Source: Allobosea thiooxidans (GTDB lineage: Bacteria; Pseudomonadota; Alphaproteobacteria; Rhizobiales; Beijerinckiaceae). Taken from it: a DNA stretch of 64,000 nt. Location of the stretch: assembly GCF_900168195.1 (NCBI RefSeq), contig NZ_FUYX01000011.1, positions 1-64,000 on the forward strand, in the 5' to 3' direction. The notes beneath the pieces are model-generated. The model saw nothing but the letters and a program-made list of their open reading frames with translations. It searched no databases and was not told where the DNA came from. Below, piece after piece: positions 1-9,797 of the stretch (positions are counted from its first letter, which is position 1; every line of letters starts with the position of its first letter). Position numbers and translations under genes: made by a program.

Positions 1-1
1 C

Positions 2-298
2 CACTACTGGACCCCCACGATCCGTTCGGACATCTACGGTTCGTACTCGGCTCTCCAGACGAACGACGCCATCCTGATCAACGGCGTTGCTCGCGACTTC
101 GACCCGAAGGAGCTCCTGGTCGCTGCCAACCTCGTCTGGTCGCCGGTCTCCGGTCTCGACCTCGGCGTCGAGGTGCTCTACTCGCGCACCGAGTACGGTG
201 TTCGCGTTCCGGACGCCAAGGCCTTCGCCGTCAACGGTCGTACGATCAAGTCGGACGACGCCTGGACCGGCCGTCTGCGCATCCAGCGCGACTTCTGA
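2..298 (+). CDS. porin, C-terminal part only (Porin_2 type)
   Basis: The window opens inside this gene. The last 98 codons are visible and read as amphipathic beta strands (DIYGSYSAL, LLVAANLVWSPV, LDLGVEVLYSR, AWTGRLRIQRDF) ending in phenylalanine, the usual terminal residue recognised by the BAM machinery for outer-membrane barrels. The pattern of a strand with VWSPVSGLDLGVEV followed by a final RLRIQRDF fits the trimeric general porins of Rhizobiales (Porin_2 family). It would form a passive diffusion channel in the outer membrane. A strong terminator follows 25 bases after the stop, so it probably ends its own transcript. The start and most of the barrel lie outside the window. Confidence 0.85.
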   Translation, partial: HYWTPTIRSDIYGSYSALQTNDAILINGVARDFDPKELLVAANLVWSPVSGLDLGVEVLYSRTEYGVRVPDAKAFAVNGRTIKSDDAWTGRLRIQRDF

Positions 299-322
299 TC
301 GGTTTCCGATCTTTGGTCAGGA

Positions 323-349
323 AGCCCCGGGGAAACCCGGGGCTTTTTT
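323..349 (+). terminator. rho-independent terminator of the porin gene
   Basis: A perfect 9-bp stem (agccccggg / cccggggct) closes a gaaa tetraloop and is followed by a run of T. It lies 25 bases after the porin stop. Confidence 0.9.
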
Positions 350-571
350 GTTGCCTGTGGGTTATTGCGGCTTTGCCGTTGACGGGATGGCCGTGCCCGT
401 CCCTGATCTCGAAGCCGGCTCATCGGGCCCGCTCGCTGCGGGCGCCGGCAGCGGCCCGGCAGGGCTGATTCGAAATCTGTGGATCTCCGGATAAGCCTTT
501 GAGAAAATGGCGGTGATCCTCTTGGATGGAGGCCGTGCCGGCTGCGAGCTGGCACGGAACGGGGGGTAGAA

Positions 572-2941
572 ATGTCTCAGCCGGCACGCTGGCTCTGGGG
601 TTTCGTTCCGCTGGCCTTGCTCTGGGGCGCAGGCAATCTCGCTCTCGACCCTGCGATCGAGCGGGACGTCGCGGCGCGCGCGCTGCGGGTGGTGGATGGC
701 GTGGCCGGAAAGACACCGGGCGCGCGTCCGATCGTCGCCCAGGTGGATGGTCGCGACGTCACGATCTCCGGCGAAGTCCTGTCGACCGATGGCGCCACCA
801 CCGCGATGGCGCAGCTGCGCGGCGAGTTCGGTGTTCGCCGTGCGCTCGGCGGGCTCTCGCAGGTCGTGGCGCAGAAGCCCTATTCGTGGTTCGCCAGCCG
901 GCAGGGAGACAGCGCCGTGCTGGGTGGCTTCGTCCCCGATCTCGATACGGCGGCCGCCAACCGGACGGCCATGGAGGCGGCCCTGCCGGGGATGCGGATC
1001 GCCGACCGCCAGACGGTCGCCTTCGGCGCGCCGGAGGGCTTCGTGGCGATGACGGCGGCGATGATCACCGAACTGCCCAAGCTCTCCTCCGGGCGCGTGA
1101 CGCTCGACGACGGCCGCTTCTGCATCGAGGGCAAGGCGGCGAGCCCCGACGCTTTCCTGGGGCTTCAGGCCGCCCTGGCGCAGCCGGCTCAGCCCGGTTT
1201 TCGCGCCGTGACCTGCGATCTCGAGCCTCCTGCAGTCTCGCCCTATCGCTGGAGCGCCGAGCGGCAGGCGGGCGGCGATCTTATCCTGCGCGGGTTCTAT
1301 CCCGGCGCCGAGCCGCACGGCCGGATCCTGGCCGCGATCCAGCGCGCTTTCGGCTCCGCGGTGAACCTCAAGGACGAGCTCAAGCCGGCCCTCGGCGCAC
1401 CCGCGACCTTTCTCGACAAGGTGGCGCGTGCGGTCACCGATCTCGCCCGGCTGAGCGAGGGCAGGGCTGAAATCACCGATAACGTCTATTCCCTGTCCGG
1501 GAAGGGCCCGGACGGCTACGACGCCTGCCAGGCGCTGCGCCTGCAGATTGCGCAGATGGACGGGCCCGACTCCGTCGCGCAGGTCGAGATCGAGTGCCCG
1601 CCGCCGCCGCCTCCGCCGGTCCCGGTCGTCGTGCCGTTGCCGGAGATGCCGGACCTGATCCTGCACGACGTGCTGCCGGCCGCGCCGCCTGCGCCCGCCG
1701 GTGCTCCGCCTGCGCCGGAGCCCGCTTCGCCTGGTACAGCGCCTGCGCCGGCTGTGCCGCCGCCTGCTCCCGCAGCGCCTGCCGATACTGCAAAGCCAGC
1801 AGCAGTGTCGCCGGCGCCGGTGCCGCTCGATTGGAGCGCGCGCCGTGCCGATGGACGGGTCGATCTCAACGGTCCCGTTCCGAGCGAGGCTGCGCGCGCC
1901 GAGATTCTCGACGCGGCGCGCCGCTTGTTCGGAGGCGCGACGATCGAGGATCGCATGGCCATCGCCCCGGCCTTGCGTTCGCAGCTCGACATACCGGCCG
2001 CGACCGGTTTTGCGCTCGAGGCGTTGTCGCAGCTGAAGGCCGGTTCCGTCACGATCCGGAACGACGCCTTCGCCATCGCCGGCGAGGCGGCGGATGCAGC
2101 GGGGCTGGCAGCCCTGCGTGCGCTTCTTGCGCGCGGCGGCCCGGCGGGGCTGGCCCTCTCGGCCTTGCCCGACGCCGTTACCGTGCGGCCCTACGGGCTC
2201 GCGCTTTCGGCCTCCCGGTCCGGGCTCCGCTTCAGCGGTTATCTGCCGGATGAGGAGACGCGCCGGGCCTTGCAGGCGCAGGTCGCGGAAACGCCGCTGA
2301 AGGAGCGTTTCGAGGATGCGACGCTCATCGTTCCCGGAGCGCCGGCGGGTTTCGGCGCGGCGGCGCGAGCGGTTCTGGCCGATCTGCTGCGGCTCGATCT
2401 CGGCACGGCCTCGGTCGAGGATGATCGCGTCAGACTGCGCGGCCTGACTTGCCGCGAACTGATGAGGAGCGAGATCCAGACCAGCGCGACGAGCGGCTTG
2501 CCGCAGGGCTTCAAGGCGGATGTCTCGATCGGCCTGCGCGAGACCGGTTGCGTGGCCGACCCTCCGGCGAGCTGCCAGAACCAACTCGACGGGCTGACGC
2601 GGGGCAACACCGTCCTGTTCGGGCAGGGCACCACCGTGGTCGAGCTCGACGAGCCGACCGAGCGCGTGATCGGGGAGGCTGCGGCGATCCTCGGGAAGTG
2701 CGCGGGCTCGGTCGTCACCATCGAGGGGCATGCCAATCGCGACGGCGAGTGGCGCGGCTACGACAATATGGACCTCTCGCTGCGCCGCGCCCTGCGCGTG
2801 CGGGACGAGCTGGAGCGGCGCGGCATCGACCCCGCGCAACTCGCGGTCAAGGCCTATGGCAGCACCCGTCCGCTGGTGCCCTATGGGGAGCCGGAAGCGC
2901 GGGCGATGAACCGCCGCGTGCAGTTCACGGTGGCGAAGTAG
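572..2941 (+). CDS. OmpA-family envelope protein with BON-like repeats
   Basis: 789 residues. An N-terminal hydrophobic segment (about residues 7-24) is a signal anchor or uncleaved signal. The body contains repeated units of the form Y-x-W-x-A-x-R ... L-x-G-[FY]-x-P, near residues 104, 225, 419 and 540, each followed by a helix; this looks like diverged BON domains. A proline/alanine-rich linker covers about 343-416. The last 110 residues are an OmpA-like peptidoglycan-binding domain (VTIEGHANRDG near 715, LSLRRALRVRDEL, then MNRRVQF), so the C-terminus should grip the cell wall. BON plus OmpA is an architecture known from other envelope proteins; the specific job here is not known to me. 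The next gene starts 9 bases later and is probably co-transcribed. An inverted repeat (ccgtgcc / ggcacgg) lies just before the start. Confidence 0.85.
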   Translation: MSQPARWLWGFVPLALLWGAGNLALDPAIERDVAARALRVVDGVAGKTPGARPIVAQVDGRDVTISGEVLSTDGATTAMAQLRGEFGVRRALGGLSQVVAQKPYSWFASRQGDSAVLGGFVPDLDTAAANRTAMEAALPGMRIADRQTVAFGAPEGFVAMTAAMITELPKLSSGRVTLDDGRFCIEGKAASPDAFLGLQAALAQPAQPGFRAVTCDLEPPAVSPYRWSAERQAGGDLILRGFYPGAEPHGRILAAIQRAFGSAVNLKDELKPALGAPATFLDKVARAVTDLARLSEGRAEITDNVYSLSGKGPDGYDACQALRLQIAQMDGPDSVAQVEIECPPPPPPPVPVVVPLPEMPDLILHDVLPAAPPAPAGAPPAPEPASPGTAPAPAVPPPAPAAPADTAKPAAVSPAPVPLDWSARRADGRVDLNGPVPSEAARAEILDAARRLFGGATIEDRMAIAPALRSQLDIPAATGFALEALSQLKAGSVTIRNDAFAIAGEAADAAGLAALRALLARGGPAGLALSALPDAVTVRPYGLALSASRSGLRFSGYLPDEETRRALQAQVAETPLKERFEDATLIVPGAPAGFGAAARAVLADLLRLDLGTASVEDDRVRLRGLTCRELMRSEIQTSATSGLPQGFKADVSIGLRETGCVADPPASCQNQLDGLTRGNTVLFGQGTTVVELDEPTERVIGEAAAILGKCAGSVVTIEGHANRDGEWRGYDNMDLSLRRALRVRDELERRGIDPAQLAVKAYGSTRPLVPYGEPEARAMNRRVQFTVAK

Positions 2942-2950
2942 GAGGCGGCC

Positions 2951-3637
2951 ATGCTCTATCTCGCCAGCCAGTTCGTCTGGTTCCTGCTCGCCGCCTTCGG
3001 GCTGGGCCTCGCCATGGGCTGGATCGGCCGCGACGGCGGCAAGCCCCGCCTGTGGAGCGCGGGCTGGAGTGTTGTCGCGGTGCTCTGGCTCGTCGGCGCG
3101 GCCGCGAGCTGGTTCCAGTTCCTCAACGGTGCGCTGGCGACCTGGGTCGAGACCGCTCTGCTGTTCGCCGCGGTCTATTGGCTCGGCTGCGCCTGTGCCG
3201 GCCTGTCGCGGCGGCGGGGAGCGGAAGCCCCCGCGCCGTCTGCGCTTTCGGCCCTGCCGAACGAGACTGCGCTGCCGGGCCAGCGCCCTGCCGGCCTTGC
3301 CGCTCCGCAACGCGGCGGAGCTGACGACCTCAAGCTGATCAAGGGGGTCGGCCGCCAGAATGAAGGGCGGCTGCACGGTCTCGGCATCTGGCATTTCGAG
3401 CAGATCGCGGCCTGGTCGCCGGGCAATGTCGAGTGGATCGGCGGTTATCTGGCCTTCCCGGGCCGGGTCGAGCGCGAGGACTGGGTCGGGCAAGCCAGGA
3501 TTCTGGCGGCTGGCGGCGAGACCGAGTTTGCCGGGCGCGCCAAGGCCGGGCTGGTCGAGACCTCGCGGGATGACGGCTCGGCCGGGCAGGCCAATGTCGA
3601 GGCGTCGGCCGCCGAAGCGGGCCGGGCGAAGCCCTGA
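2951..3637 (+). CDS. membrane-anchored protein with C-terminal helix-hairpin-helix-like domain
   Basis: 228 residues. Two hydrophobic segments at the N-terminus (about 3-20 and 38-75) are followed by an alanine/proline-rich linker. A compact domain follows (DDLKLIKGVG ... GRLHGLGIWHFEQIAAW, then an EDWVGQARILAAGG segment). That domain resembles the H3TH-like unit (COG3743 type) attached to the NuoE subunit in many Rhizobiales and to other short membrane proteins. I infer a membrane protein whose soluble tail binds a partner; there is no evidence for nuclease activity. It starts 9 bases after the OmpA/BON gene, so the two are likely one transcript and may act together at the envelope. It converges with the hydrolase on the other strand, 7 bases apart. 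Confidence 0.75.
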   Translation: MLYLASQFVWFLLAAFGLGLAMGWIGRDGGKPRLWSAGWSVVAVLWLVGAAASWFQFLNGALATWVETALLFAAVYWLGCACAGLSRRRGAEAPAPSALSALPNETALPGQRPAGLAAPQRGGADDLKLIKGVGRQNEGRLHGLGIWHFEQIAAWSPGNVEWIGGYLAFPGRVEREDWVGQARILAAGGETEFAGRAKAGLVETSRDDGSAGQANVEASAAEAGRAKP

Positions 3638-3644
3638 ACCAGCC

Positions 3645-4538
3645 TCAGTCCGCCTGCCGTTCGGCCCGCGCGATCAGCTTGCCGATACGGCGGATCATGT
3701 CCTTCGTTCCGAGCAGCGGGGCATGGCCCTGTCCGGCCGCGGTGTGGATCTCGCAATCGGGGTGGCGCTCCGCCATCTCGTGCAGCGTCTTCTCGGCCAG
3801 CAGATCGGAGTTGGCGCCGCGGATCGCCAGCAGCGGCACCGTCCGAAGCGCGTCGAAATAGGGCCAGAGTACCGGCAGGGGCGCTTCCAGATCGAGCTCC
3901 TCCAGCACCTTCATCAGCCTGACGTCATAGTCCGGCCGCAGGGCGCCATCGCGATCCGTCCAGGTGCGACGCGCCATCATCTCCCATTCGCCGTCGCCGA
4001 GCGCGGGGAACTGCTGGTCCGAAAGCCGTTTCAGGATTTCGGCGCCTTCCGAGAAGCTGCGCGGCACCGGCAGCTTGCCGACATAGCCGCGGATGCGCAG
4101 GAGGCCGCGGGCATCGATGACCGGGCCGACATCGTTGAAGACGACGCCGCGGATGACGGCCGGGCGGGCGGCGCCCAGCGCCATGGTCAGCAGCCCGCCC
4201 CGCGACGTCCCGACGAAGACGGCGTCGTCGATGCCAGTCGCGACCAGCACCTGCATCAGGTCGTCGAGCTCGACGCGGATGTCGTAGTTCTTCCAGTTGC
4301 GGTCGTATTCGGAGAGCCCGCGCCCGCGATAATCGAGGGCGAGCACGCGGCGCGGCCGGCTGCCGTCCTCGGCCAGCGCGAGCGCCAGCTCATGGAAGTC
4401 GGCGGCCGTGCGCGCGAAACCCGGCAGGCAGACGACCGGCAGGGCCGTCGCGGCGAGCGGGCCATAGTCGCGCAGATGCAGCTTGAGACCGTCGCGAGCG
4501 GTGACGAAGCGGGAGATGAAACCGGAAGAGGCAGTCAT
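3645..4538 (-). CDS. alpha/beta hydrolase
   Basis: 297 residues from the chosen ATG. The fold is recognisable: an oxyanion strand with LPGFARTAADF, the segment LALDYRGRGLSEYD, the nucleophile elbow VGTSRGG (serine between G-T and R-G-G), an acid in IRGANSDLL and the final histidine in GQGHAP. It therefore should be a serine hydrolase of small ester, lactone or similar substrates; the substrate cannot be read from the sequence. The frame stays open upstream, but the region before MTASSGF is proline-rich and does not look like protein, so I start there. No strong ribosome binding site is visible. Confidence 0.85.
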   Translation of the reverse strand: MTASSGFISRFVTARDGLKLHLRDYGPLAATALPVVCLPGFARTAADFHELALALAEDGSRPRRVLALDYRGRGLSEYDRNWKNYDIRVELDDLMQVLVATGIDDAVFVGTSRGGLLTMALGAARPAVIRGVVFNDVGPVIDARGLLRIRGYVGKLPVPRSFSEGAEILKRLSDQQFPALGDGEWEMMARRTWTDRDGALRPDYDVRLMKVLEELDLEAPLPVLWPYFDALRTVPLLAIRGANSDLLAEKTLHEMAERHPDCEIHTAAGQGHAPLLGTKDMIRRIGKLIARAERQAD

Positions 4539-4657
4539 GCGGGGCTCGGGCGGGCAGGGCGGGCAGCCTGCACCTAACCATGGCCCGGCCTGGTGCGAAA
4601 GCTTCCCGTCCGGCGCGTCCCGGAGGGCAGGCGTCGGTGGCCTGCGAGCGCGGTTTC

Positions 4658-6736
4658 TCAGTCCTGCTTGCCGCCGCGCTTCAGGTCGAAATCGATCAGA
4701 TAGGCGGTGCGCTGGTTCAGCCGCTCCCGATAGACCTGCAAATTCTCCATCACGCGCTGGACGTAGTTGCGCGTCTCCGAAAAGGGGATGCGCTCGACCC
4801 AGTCGACGGCATCGACCTCGGGGTCGCGCGGGTCGCCATAGGCGGCGATCCACTTCTTCACATTCGGCGAGCCGGCGTTGTAGGCCGCGAAGCTGAGGAT
4901 GTAGGAGCCGCGCCATCCCTTCAGCAGGTCGTTGAGATGGGCGGCGCCCATCCGGGCCGCATAGAGCGGATCCTCTCCCAGCTTCTGCCAGTCGAAGGGC
5001 AGGCCGGCACGGCGCGCCGTCTCGCGCGCGGTCGCCGGCATCATCTGCATCAGCCCGCGCGCGCCGGCATGCGACATCGCGGTCGGGTCGAAGGCGCTTT
5101 CCTGGCGGGCGATGGCGTGGACGATGGCGCGCTCCATCGGGTCTCCGAGCACGTCGAATTCGGGGATGCCGTTGGTCGGATAGGCCGCCATGTCGAGCGG
5201 GAAGCCGCGCTGCAGCGCCGCCTTGCCGATCCCCACCAGGGCGCGCGCATCCGCCTCCCGCTGCGCGATGGCGGCGATCGCCTCCAGCGCCTCGGTCGTG
5301 TGCAGCCGCTGCGCCAGATCCTTCAGCATCAGCGTGGCGAGCTCGCCCTCGCCGATGCCGTAGAGCAGGCGCACGCCGCGGTGTCCCGGCAGCGCCTCGA
5401 GCGCGGCCGCCGGCGTGCTCCTGAGCGGCAATCCGGAAAGCCCGAGCTTCGCCCGCGCGAGCTGGCCGTAATAGGCGACGGGCTGCTCTGCCGCCTTGGC
5501 GAAGGCGGCCCGGGTCTCGTCGGTCTTGCCCATCTCCTCATAGGCGCGGCCCTGCCAATAGGCCGCGCGCGCGACCGAAATCGGCGTCTCGGCGATCGCG
5601 CCGGCGGCCTCGAAATGCTTCAGCGCCACATCGGCCTTCTTGAGGAAGCGCAGGGCGAGGAAGCCGGCATGCCATTCGGCCTCGATGCGCTCGGCCGCGT
5701 CCTCGGCGCCGTGGCCGGCCGAGACCTCGTAGGCCTTGGCCGGCTGGCCGGCATCGAGCAGCTTGCGGGAGATGATACGGCGCTCCTCCCACCAGCCGTC
5801 ACCATCTCCGAGCAGGGCCGGGTCGCGCGGGACATTGGCCAGCGCCTTCACGGCGTCGTCGAGCTTGTCGGCGCGGCGCGCTTGCTGCGCCTGCAGGAAG
5901 GCGAAGGAGACGTCGCCGCGCAGCGCTGCCGGAACGGCCGCGATCAGCTTCTCGGAAATCGGCCGGCGCGCCTTCGCGCTGGCGAGCCGTGCCCTGGCGA
6001 GCACGACATAGTCCGCCGAGACGCGCGCGGCGTTGCGCAGCGCCGCCTCGCCGCTCTCGCGAAACAGGAAGCGTTCGGTGCGCAGGCGGTGGTCGTCCTT
6101 GGTCAGCGCCGTCTCGAACGTCTTGAGGACGATCTTCTCGAGCCCGGTCCCGAACGGGTCCGTGCGCCAGCTCCGGCGGATGATCGCCATGGCCTCGGCG
6201 GTCTTGCCCTCGTCGGCGAGCGCCAGCGCCAGCGCGATGCGCCCGGCCGGCGAGACCGGCTGCTGGCCATGGAAGAAGGCGCGAACGATCGCAGGGCTCT
6301 TCCGTTCCGCGATCAGCGCCTCTTCGGCGCGGCGTCGAAAACGGGTTGTGGCCGGATAGTTGGGGTGCTCGCGCAGGAAGGTGTCGATCCGCGCGAAGGG
6401 CACGGCGCCGGCATTGGCATGGATCGCGACCCATTCGAGCAGCGTGCGCGCGCTCCGATCGTCGATCCGGGCCGCGAGGCCGTCACCCTCGGCGAGCGCG
6501 CCGCGGCGATAGGCTGAAACGGCGGCCTTCACCGCCTCCGGGCTGACCTCCTCCTCGCCGCGGACGGATGCCGGCGGATAGGGCGGCAGCGTGCCCGTGG
6601 TTTCGACATCGCCGATCATGGCGAGCTTGCGCTGGCTCGCCAGCATGCCGTCATCTCCCGCCTGGGTGGTCGAGGCGGTGAGCAGCGCGGGCAGCAGCAG
6701 GCCGATCAGTCTCCTCGCGGCGGCAGGCGAGGCCAT
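4658..6736 (-). CDS. slt: soluble lytic murein transglycosylase
   Basis: 692 residues from the chosen start, which gives a signal peptide ([22 protein letters not shown], then TQA before the mature part). A long alpha-helical region of TPR-like or U-shaped repeats fills about residues 60-520, as in Slt70. The catalytic lysozyme-like domain is at about 530-660: the glutamate of RQESAFDP is residue 546, followed by [13 protein letters not shown] and later [12 protein letters not shown]. It cleaves the glycan strands of peptidoglycan in the periplasm, releasing 1,6-anhydro ends, for turnover and recycling. It is divergent from dapA, which makes the diaminopimelate precursor of the same polymer. 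The frame is open 29 codons further upstream, but those lack signal-peptide character. Confidence 0.93.
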   Translation of the reverse strand: MASPAAARRLIGLLLPALLTASTTQAGDDGMLASQRKLAMIGDVETTGTLPPYPPASVRGEEEVSPEAVKAAVSAYRRGALAEGDGLAARIDDRSARTLLEWVAIHANAGAVPFARIDTFLREHPNYPATTRFRRRAEEALIAERKSPAIVRAFFHGQQPVSPAGRIALALALADEGKTAEAMAIIRRSWRTDPFGTGLEKIVLKTFETALTKDDHRLRTERFLFRESGEAALRNAARVSADYVVLARARLASAKARRPISEKLIAAVPAALRGDVSFAFLQAQQARRADKLDDAVKALANVPRDPALLGDGDGWWEERRIISRKLLDAGQPAKAYEVSAGHGAEDAAERIEAEWHAGFLALRFLKKADVALKHFEAAGAIAETPISVARAAYWQGRAYEEMGKTDETRAAFAKAAEQPVAYYGQLARAKLGLSGLPLRSTPAAALEALPGHRGVRLLYGIGEGELATLMLKDLAQRLHTTEALEAIAAIAQREADARALVGIGKAALQRGFPLDMAAYPTNGIPEFDVLGDPMERAIVHAIARQESAFDPTAMSHAGARGLMQMMPATARETARRAGLPFDWQKLGEDPLYAARMGAAHLNDLLKGWRGSYILSFAAYNAGSPNVKKWIAAYGDPRDPEVDAVDWVERIPFSETRNYVQRVMENLQVYRERLNQRTAYLIDFDLKRGGKQD

Positions 6737-6905
6737 GGCGGGTCTCCATCCTGGGGCAGGTAGCGGTCGATGGTCGGGGAAGGGAGTATATGAAGGCTTA
6801 ACTATGAGCCCACGCATTTTCATGGGTTGCCGGCTTTGCCTTGGCGAAACGACGGTTTATGTGTGGCGGCCCCGAAACCCGTGTTTTCGCTTCAGGATCG
6901 TTCCC

Positions 6906-7799
6906 ATGACCAAGCACATTGCCTTCACCGGCTCGATGCCCGCTCTGGTCACCCCGTTCAAAGCCGGCAAGGTCGACGAGGAAGCGCTGCGCGCGCTGGT
7001 CGATTGGCAGATCGCGAACGGCTCGACCGGCCTGGTTCCGGTCGGCACCACCGGCGAGAGCCCGACACTGTCGCATGACGAGCACAAGCGCGTCGTCGAG
7101 ATCGTCGTCGCGCAGGCCAAGGGCCGCGTCCCGGTCATCGCCGGCGCCGGCTCCAACAACACGATCGAGGCGATCGACCTCGCCGTCCACGCCGAGAAGG
7201 CCGGGGCCGACGCCGTCCTCGTCGTCACGCCCTACTACAACAAGCCGACCCAGGAGGGCATGTACCAGCACTTCAAGGCGGTGAACGACGCGGTCGGCCT
7301 GCCGATCATCATCTACAACATCCCGCCGCGTTCGGTGGTGGACATGTCGGTCGAGACGATGGCCCGGCTCTACGAGCTCAAGAACATCGCAGGCGTGAAG
7401 GACGCCACCGCCAACCTCGCCCGCGTCTCGCAGCAGCGCCACGCCATGGGGCCGGACTTCATCCAGCTCTCCGGCGAGGACATGACGGCGCTCGCCTATA
7501 TGGCGGCGGGCGGCCATGGCTGCATCTCGGTCGTCGCCAATATCGCGCCGCGCCTCTGCGCCGACCTGATGGACGCCGCGCTCAAGGGCGACTTCGCCGG
7601 GGCGCTGAAGGTGCAGGACCGACTGGTGCCGCTCCATGACGCCACCTTCAAGGAGCCCGGCCTCGCTGGTGCCAAGCACGGGCTCAAGCTGCTCGGCCGC
7701 ATCGAGGAGGAGATCCGCCTGCCGCTGATGCCGGTGACGCCGGCCACGGGCAAGGTGATCCGCGAGGCGATGGTTTTCGCCGGGCTCCTGAATGCCTAA
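6906..7799 (+). CDS. dapA: 4-hydroxy-tetrahydrodipicolinate synthase
   Basis: 297 residues, the usual length. It condenses pyruvate with aspartate semialdehyde, the first step committed to lysine and diaminopimelate. The Schiff-base lysine is K165 in GVKDAT, the tyrosine of [10 protein letters not shown] is Y137, and the GTTGES loop near 47-52 carries the threonines of the proton relay. The chosen ATG starts MTKHIAFTG; the longer open frame upstream is non-coding. It heads a plus-strand group with the flavin protein and smpB. Two perfect hairpins follow the stop. Confidence 0.97.
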   Translation: MTKHIAFTGSMPALVTPFKAGKVDEEALRALVDWQIANGSTGLVPVGTTGESPTLSHDEHKRVVEIVVAQAKGRVPVIAGAGSNNTIEAIDLAVHAEKAGADAVLVVTPYYNKPTQEGMYQHFKAVNDAVGLPIIIYNIPPRSVVDMSVETMARLYELKNIAGVKDATANLARVSQQRHAMGPDFIQLSGEDMTALAYMAAGGHGCISVVANIAPRLCADLMDAALKGDFAGALKVQDRLVPLHDATFKEPGLAGAKHGLKLLGRIEEEIRLPLMPVTPATGKVIREAMVFAGLLNA

Positions 7800-7808
7800 G
7801 TAGGGATT

Positions 7809-7865
7809 GCGTTCGGCCGGTCGCACCGGCCGAACGCCTGGCCATCGGATCCATCCGATGGCCAG
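7809..7865. repeat. two tandem perfect hairpins after dapA
   Basis: First hairpin: 13-bp arms at 7809-7821 and 7825-7837 (gcgttcggccggt and its complement) with a 3-base loop. Second, starting at the next base: 12-bp arms at 7838-7849 and 7854-7865 (ctggccatcgga and its complement) with a 4-base loop. Neither has a T run, so they are not classical terminators. Confidence 0.9.
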
Positions 7866-7930
7866 ACAACATCATGGACCGCCGGTCTGCGCCCGATGGG
7901 ACGCAGGGCGATCCAGGGAGACGCGTGGGG

Positions 7931-8578
7931 ATGTACGAGCCCAGTCACTTCAAGGTCGAAGATCGCGCGCAGCTTCACGCGGTCATCCGCCAGCACCCGC
8001 TCGCGACGCTGGTGACGGTCGGCGAAGACGGGCTGGTCGCCAACCTCGTCCCGTTCGTCCTGCATGCGGACGAAGGCGAGAACGGCGTGTTGCGCGCGCA
8101 TCTCGCCCGCCCGAACGCGCAGTGGAAGGCGGTCGCGGCCGGTGCCGAGACGCTGGTGATCTTCACCGGCGTCGAGCGCTACGTCACTCCGGCCTGGTAC
8201 GCGACCAAGCGCGAGACCGGCAAGGTGGTGCCGACCTGGAACTACGTCACGGTGCAGGTGCGCGGCCCGGCCCGCGCGGTCGAGGATCCGGCCTGGCTGC
8301 GGGCTCAGCTCGAGTCGCTGACGCAGCAGCAGGAGGCGCCGCGCGCCGAGCCCTGGGCCGTGACCGATGCCCCCGAACCCTTCATCGCGGCCCAGGCGCG
8401 CGGCATCGTCGGCGTCGAGATCGAGATCGCCTCGATCATCGGCAAGTTCAAGCTCAGCCAGAACCGGCGGGAGGACGACAAGCTCGGCGTTCTCAACGGC
8501 TTGAGTTCCGATCCTGAATCGGAATCGCAGGCCATGGCCTCGTTGGTGAAAAAACACGGATTCAGTGGAACGGCATGA
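7931..8578 (+). CDS. FMN-binding negative transcriptional regulator family (PaiB-like)
   Basis: 215 residues. The family signature is present throughout: MYEPSHF at the start, HLARPNAQW near 58, [19 protein letters not shown] and [10 protein letters not shown] near 175. PaiB-type proteins have a split-barrel flavin-binding fold; in Bacillus PaiB affects sporulation and protease genes, but most members are uncharacterised and may be flavin enzymes or FMN carriers. There is no recognisable DNA-binding domain here, so the regulator label is by family name only. I start at MYEPSHF rather than at the in-frame start 19 codons earlier because the family begins there. Its stop overlaps the smpB start by ATGA, so the two are translationally coupled. 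Confidence 0.9.
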   Translation: MYEPSHFKVEDRAQLHAVIRQHPLATLVTVGEDGLVANLVPFVLHADEGENGVLRAHLARPNAQWKAVAAGAETLVIFTGVERYVTPAWYATKRETGKVVPTWNYVTVQVRGPARAVEDPAWLRAQLESLTQQQEAPRAEPWAVTDAPEPFIAAQARGIVGVEIEIASIIGKFKLSQNRREDDKLGVLNGLSSDPESESQAMASLVKKHGFSGTA

Positions 8579-9045
8579 AGAAGCCTGATCCCGCCCGCTA
8601 CCGGCTCGCTGCCGACAACCGCAAGGCGCGGTTCAACTACGAGATCAAGGAGACACTGGAGGCGGGCATCGCCTTGCAGGGCACCGAGATCAAGTCGCTG
8701 CGCGGCGGCAAGGCGACGATCGGCGAGAGCTATGCCGGCCCGATGGGCGAGGAGCTCTTCCTGTTCAACGCCTATATCCCGGAATATCTGGAGGCGAATC
8801 GCTTCAACCATGAGGTTCGCCGGCCGCGCAAGCTGCTGCTCCACCGTCGCGAGATCAACAAGCTGATGGGTGCGGTTCAGCGCGAGGGCATGGCTCTCAT
8901 CCCGCTCAAGGTCTATTTCAACGACAAGGGCCGGGCAAAGGTCGAACTCGGCCTCGGCAAGGGCAAGAAGCTCCACGACAAGCGCGAGACGGAGAAGACC
9001 CGCGACTGGAACCGTGACAAGCAGCGGCTGCTGAAGAACGGGTAA
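8575..9045 (+). CDS. smpB: SsrA-binding protein
   Basis: 156 residues. SmpB binds tmRNA and brings it to stalled ribosomes for trans-translation. The conserved N-terminal [21 protein letters not shown] (about 39-49), the central [12 protein letters not shown] and the basic C-terminal tail ([16 protein letters not shown]) are all visible. The start overlaps the previous stop by four bases. The dapA-smpB neighbourhood is common in Rhizobiales; here the PaiB-like gene lies between them. Confidence 0.97.
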   Translation: MKKPDPARYRLAADNRKARFNYEIKETLEAGIALQGTEIKSLRGGKATIGESYAGPMGEELFLFNAYIPEYLEANRFNHEVRRPRKLLLHRREINKLMGAVQREGMALIPLKVYFNDKGRAKVELGLGKGKKLHDKRETEKTRDWNRDKQRLLKNG

Positions 9046-9055
9046 GCTGTTTGGC

Positions 9056-9150
9056 CGTCATGCTCGGGCTTGACCCGAGCATCGTGGAAACCACTGCCTT
9101 CTCGTCACAAAATTCTCGGGCCTGCGCTTCGCTTCGCCCGGGAATGACGG
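9056..9150. repeat. palindromic intergenic element, family B copy 1
   Basis: Begins cgtcatgctcgggcttgacc and ends ttcgcccgggaatgacgg; the outer ends are near-complementary, so the transcript would fold into one long imperfect hairpin. It lies between the convergent smpB and NYN-domain genes. Closely related elements occur at 20417, 21856 and 40277. Confidence 0.85.
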
Positions 9151-9161
9151 CAGGCGCGGCA

Positions 9162-9797
9162 TCACCCCTCGACCGGCTCGTCGCCCTGGCGGATGCCGTA
9201 GCGGCGTTCGAGCGCCGGGTTGCCCGGAGCAGCCGGAGCGGCGGCAGGGCCGCCGGTGCGGCTCGCGCGCTCGGCCGGGTCGCGCCCGACCTTCGGCATC
9301 AACTGGGCGAGGTCGACGAACTCGTCGCATTGCCGGCGCAGCTCGTCCGAAACCATTGGCGGGTTGGTGGAGATCGTCGAGACGACTGAAACCTTGACGC
9401 CCTTGCGCTGCACCGCTTCCACCAGCGGGCGGAAATCGCCGTCGCCCGAGAACAGGTAGATCTGGTCGAGATGGGGGGCGAGCTCGAGCATCTCGATCGC
9501 CAGCTCGATGTCCATGTTGCCCTTCACGCGCCGCCGGCCGGTGGCGTCGGTGAACTCCTTCGCCGCCTTGGTGATGACGCGGTAGCCGTTGTAGTCGAGC
9601 CAGTCGACCAGCGGGCGGATCGAGGAGTACTCCTCGCTCTCGACGAGCGTCGTGAAGTAGAAGGCGCGGATCAGATTGCCGCGTCCCTGGAACTCGCGCA
9701 GCAGGCGGCGATAATCCATGTCGAAGCCGAGCTGCTTCGAGGTTGCATACAGATTGGCGCCGTCGATGAAGAGCGCGATGCGCGGTGCGCCGTTCAT
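9162..9797 (-). CDS. NYN domain protein (LabA/DUF88 family)
   Basis: 211 residues. The NYN (PIN-like) domain covers about residues 5-150, with the acidic residues expected of a metal-dependent RNase: D12 in FIDGANLY, the NMDIELAIEM segment and SGDGDFRPLV. The C-terminal 40 residues are low-complexity (alanine, proline, glycine). NYN proteins are proposed RNA-processing nucleases; the target here is unknown. The start at MNGAPRI has an aggag ribosome binding site 8 bases upstream, which excludes the longer in-frame extension. Confidence 0.9.
   Translation of the reverse strand: MNGAPRIALFIDGANLYATSKQLGFDMDYRRLLREFQGRGNLIRAFYFTTLVESEEYSSIRPLVDWLDYNGYRVITKAAKEFTDATGRRRVKGNMDIELAIEMLELAPHLDQIYLFSGDGDFRPLVEAVQRKGVKVSVVSTISTNPPMVSDELRRQCDEFVDLAQLMPKVGRDPAERASRTGGPAAAPAAPGNPALERRYGIRQGDEPVEG

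Noticed and set aside
362..3493. Very long open frame on the minus strand opposite the OmpA/BON gene
   Set aside because: Arginine-, glycine- and proline-rich translation with no fold pattern; it exists because GC-rich codons leave few stops on the opposite strand.
4580..6517. Long plus-strand open frame opposite the lytic transglycosylase gene
   Set aside because: Antisense shadow; the minus strand has clear Slt motifs and a signal peptide.
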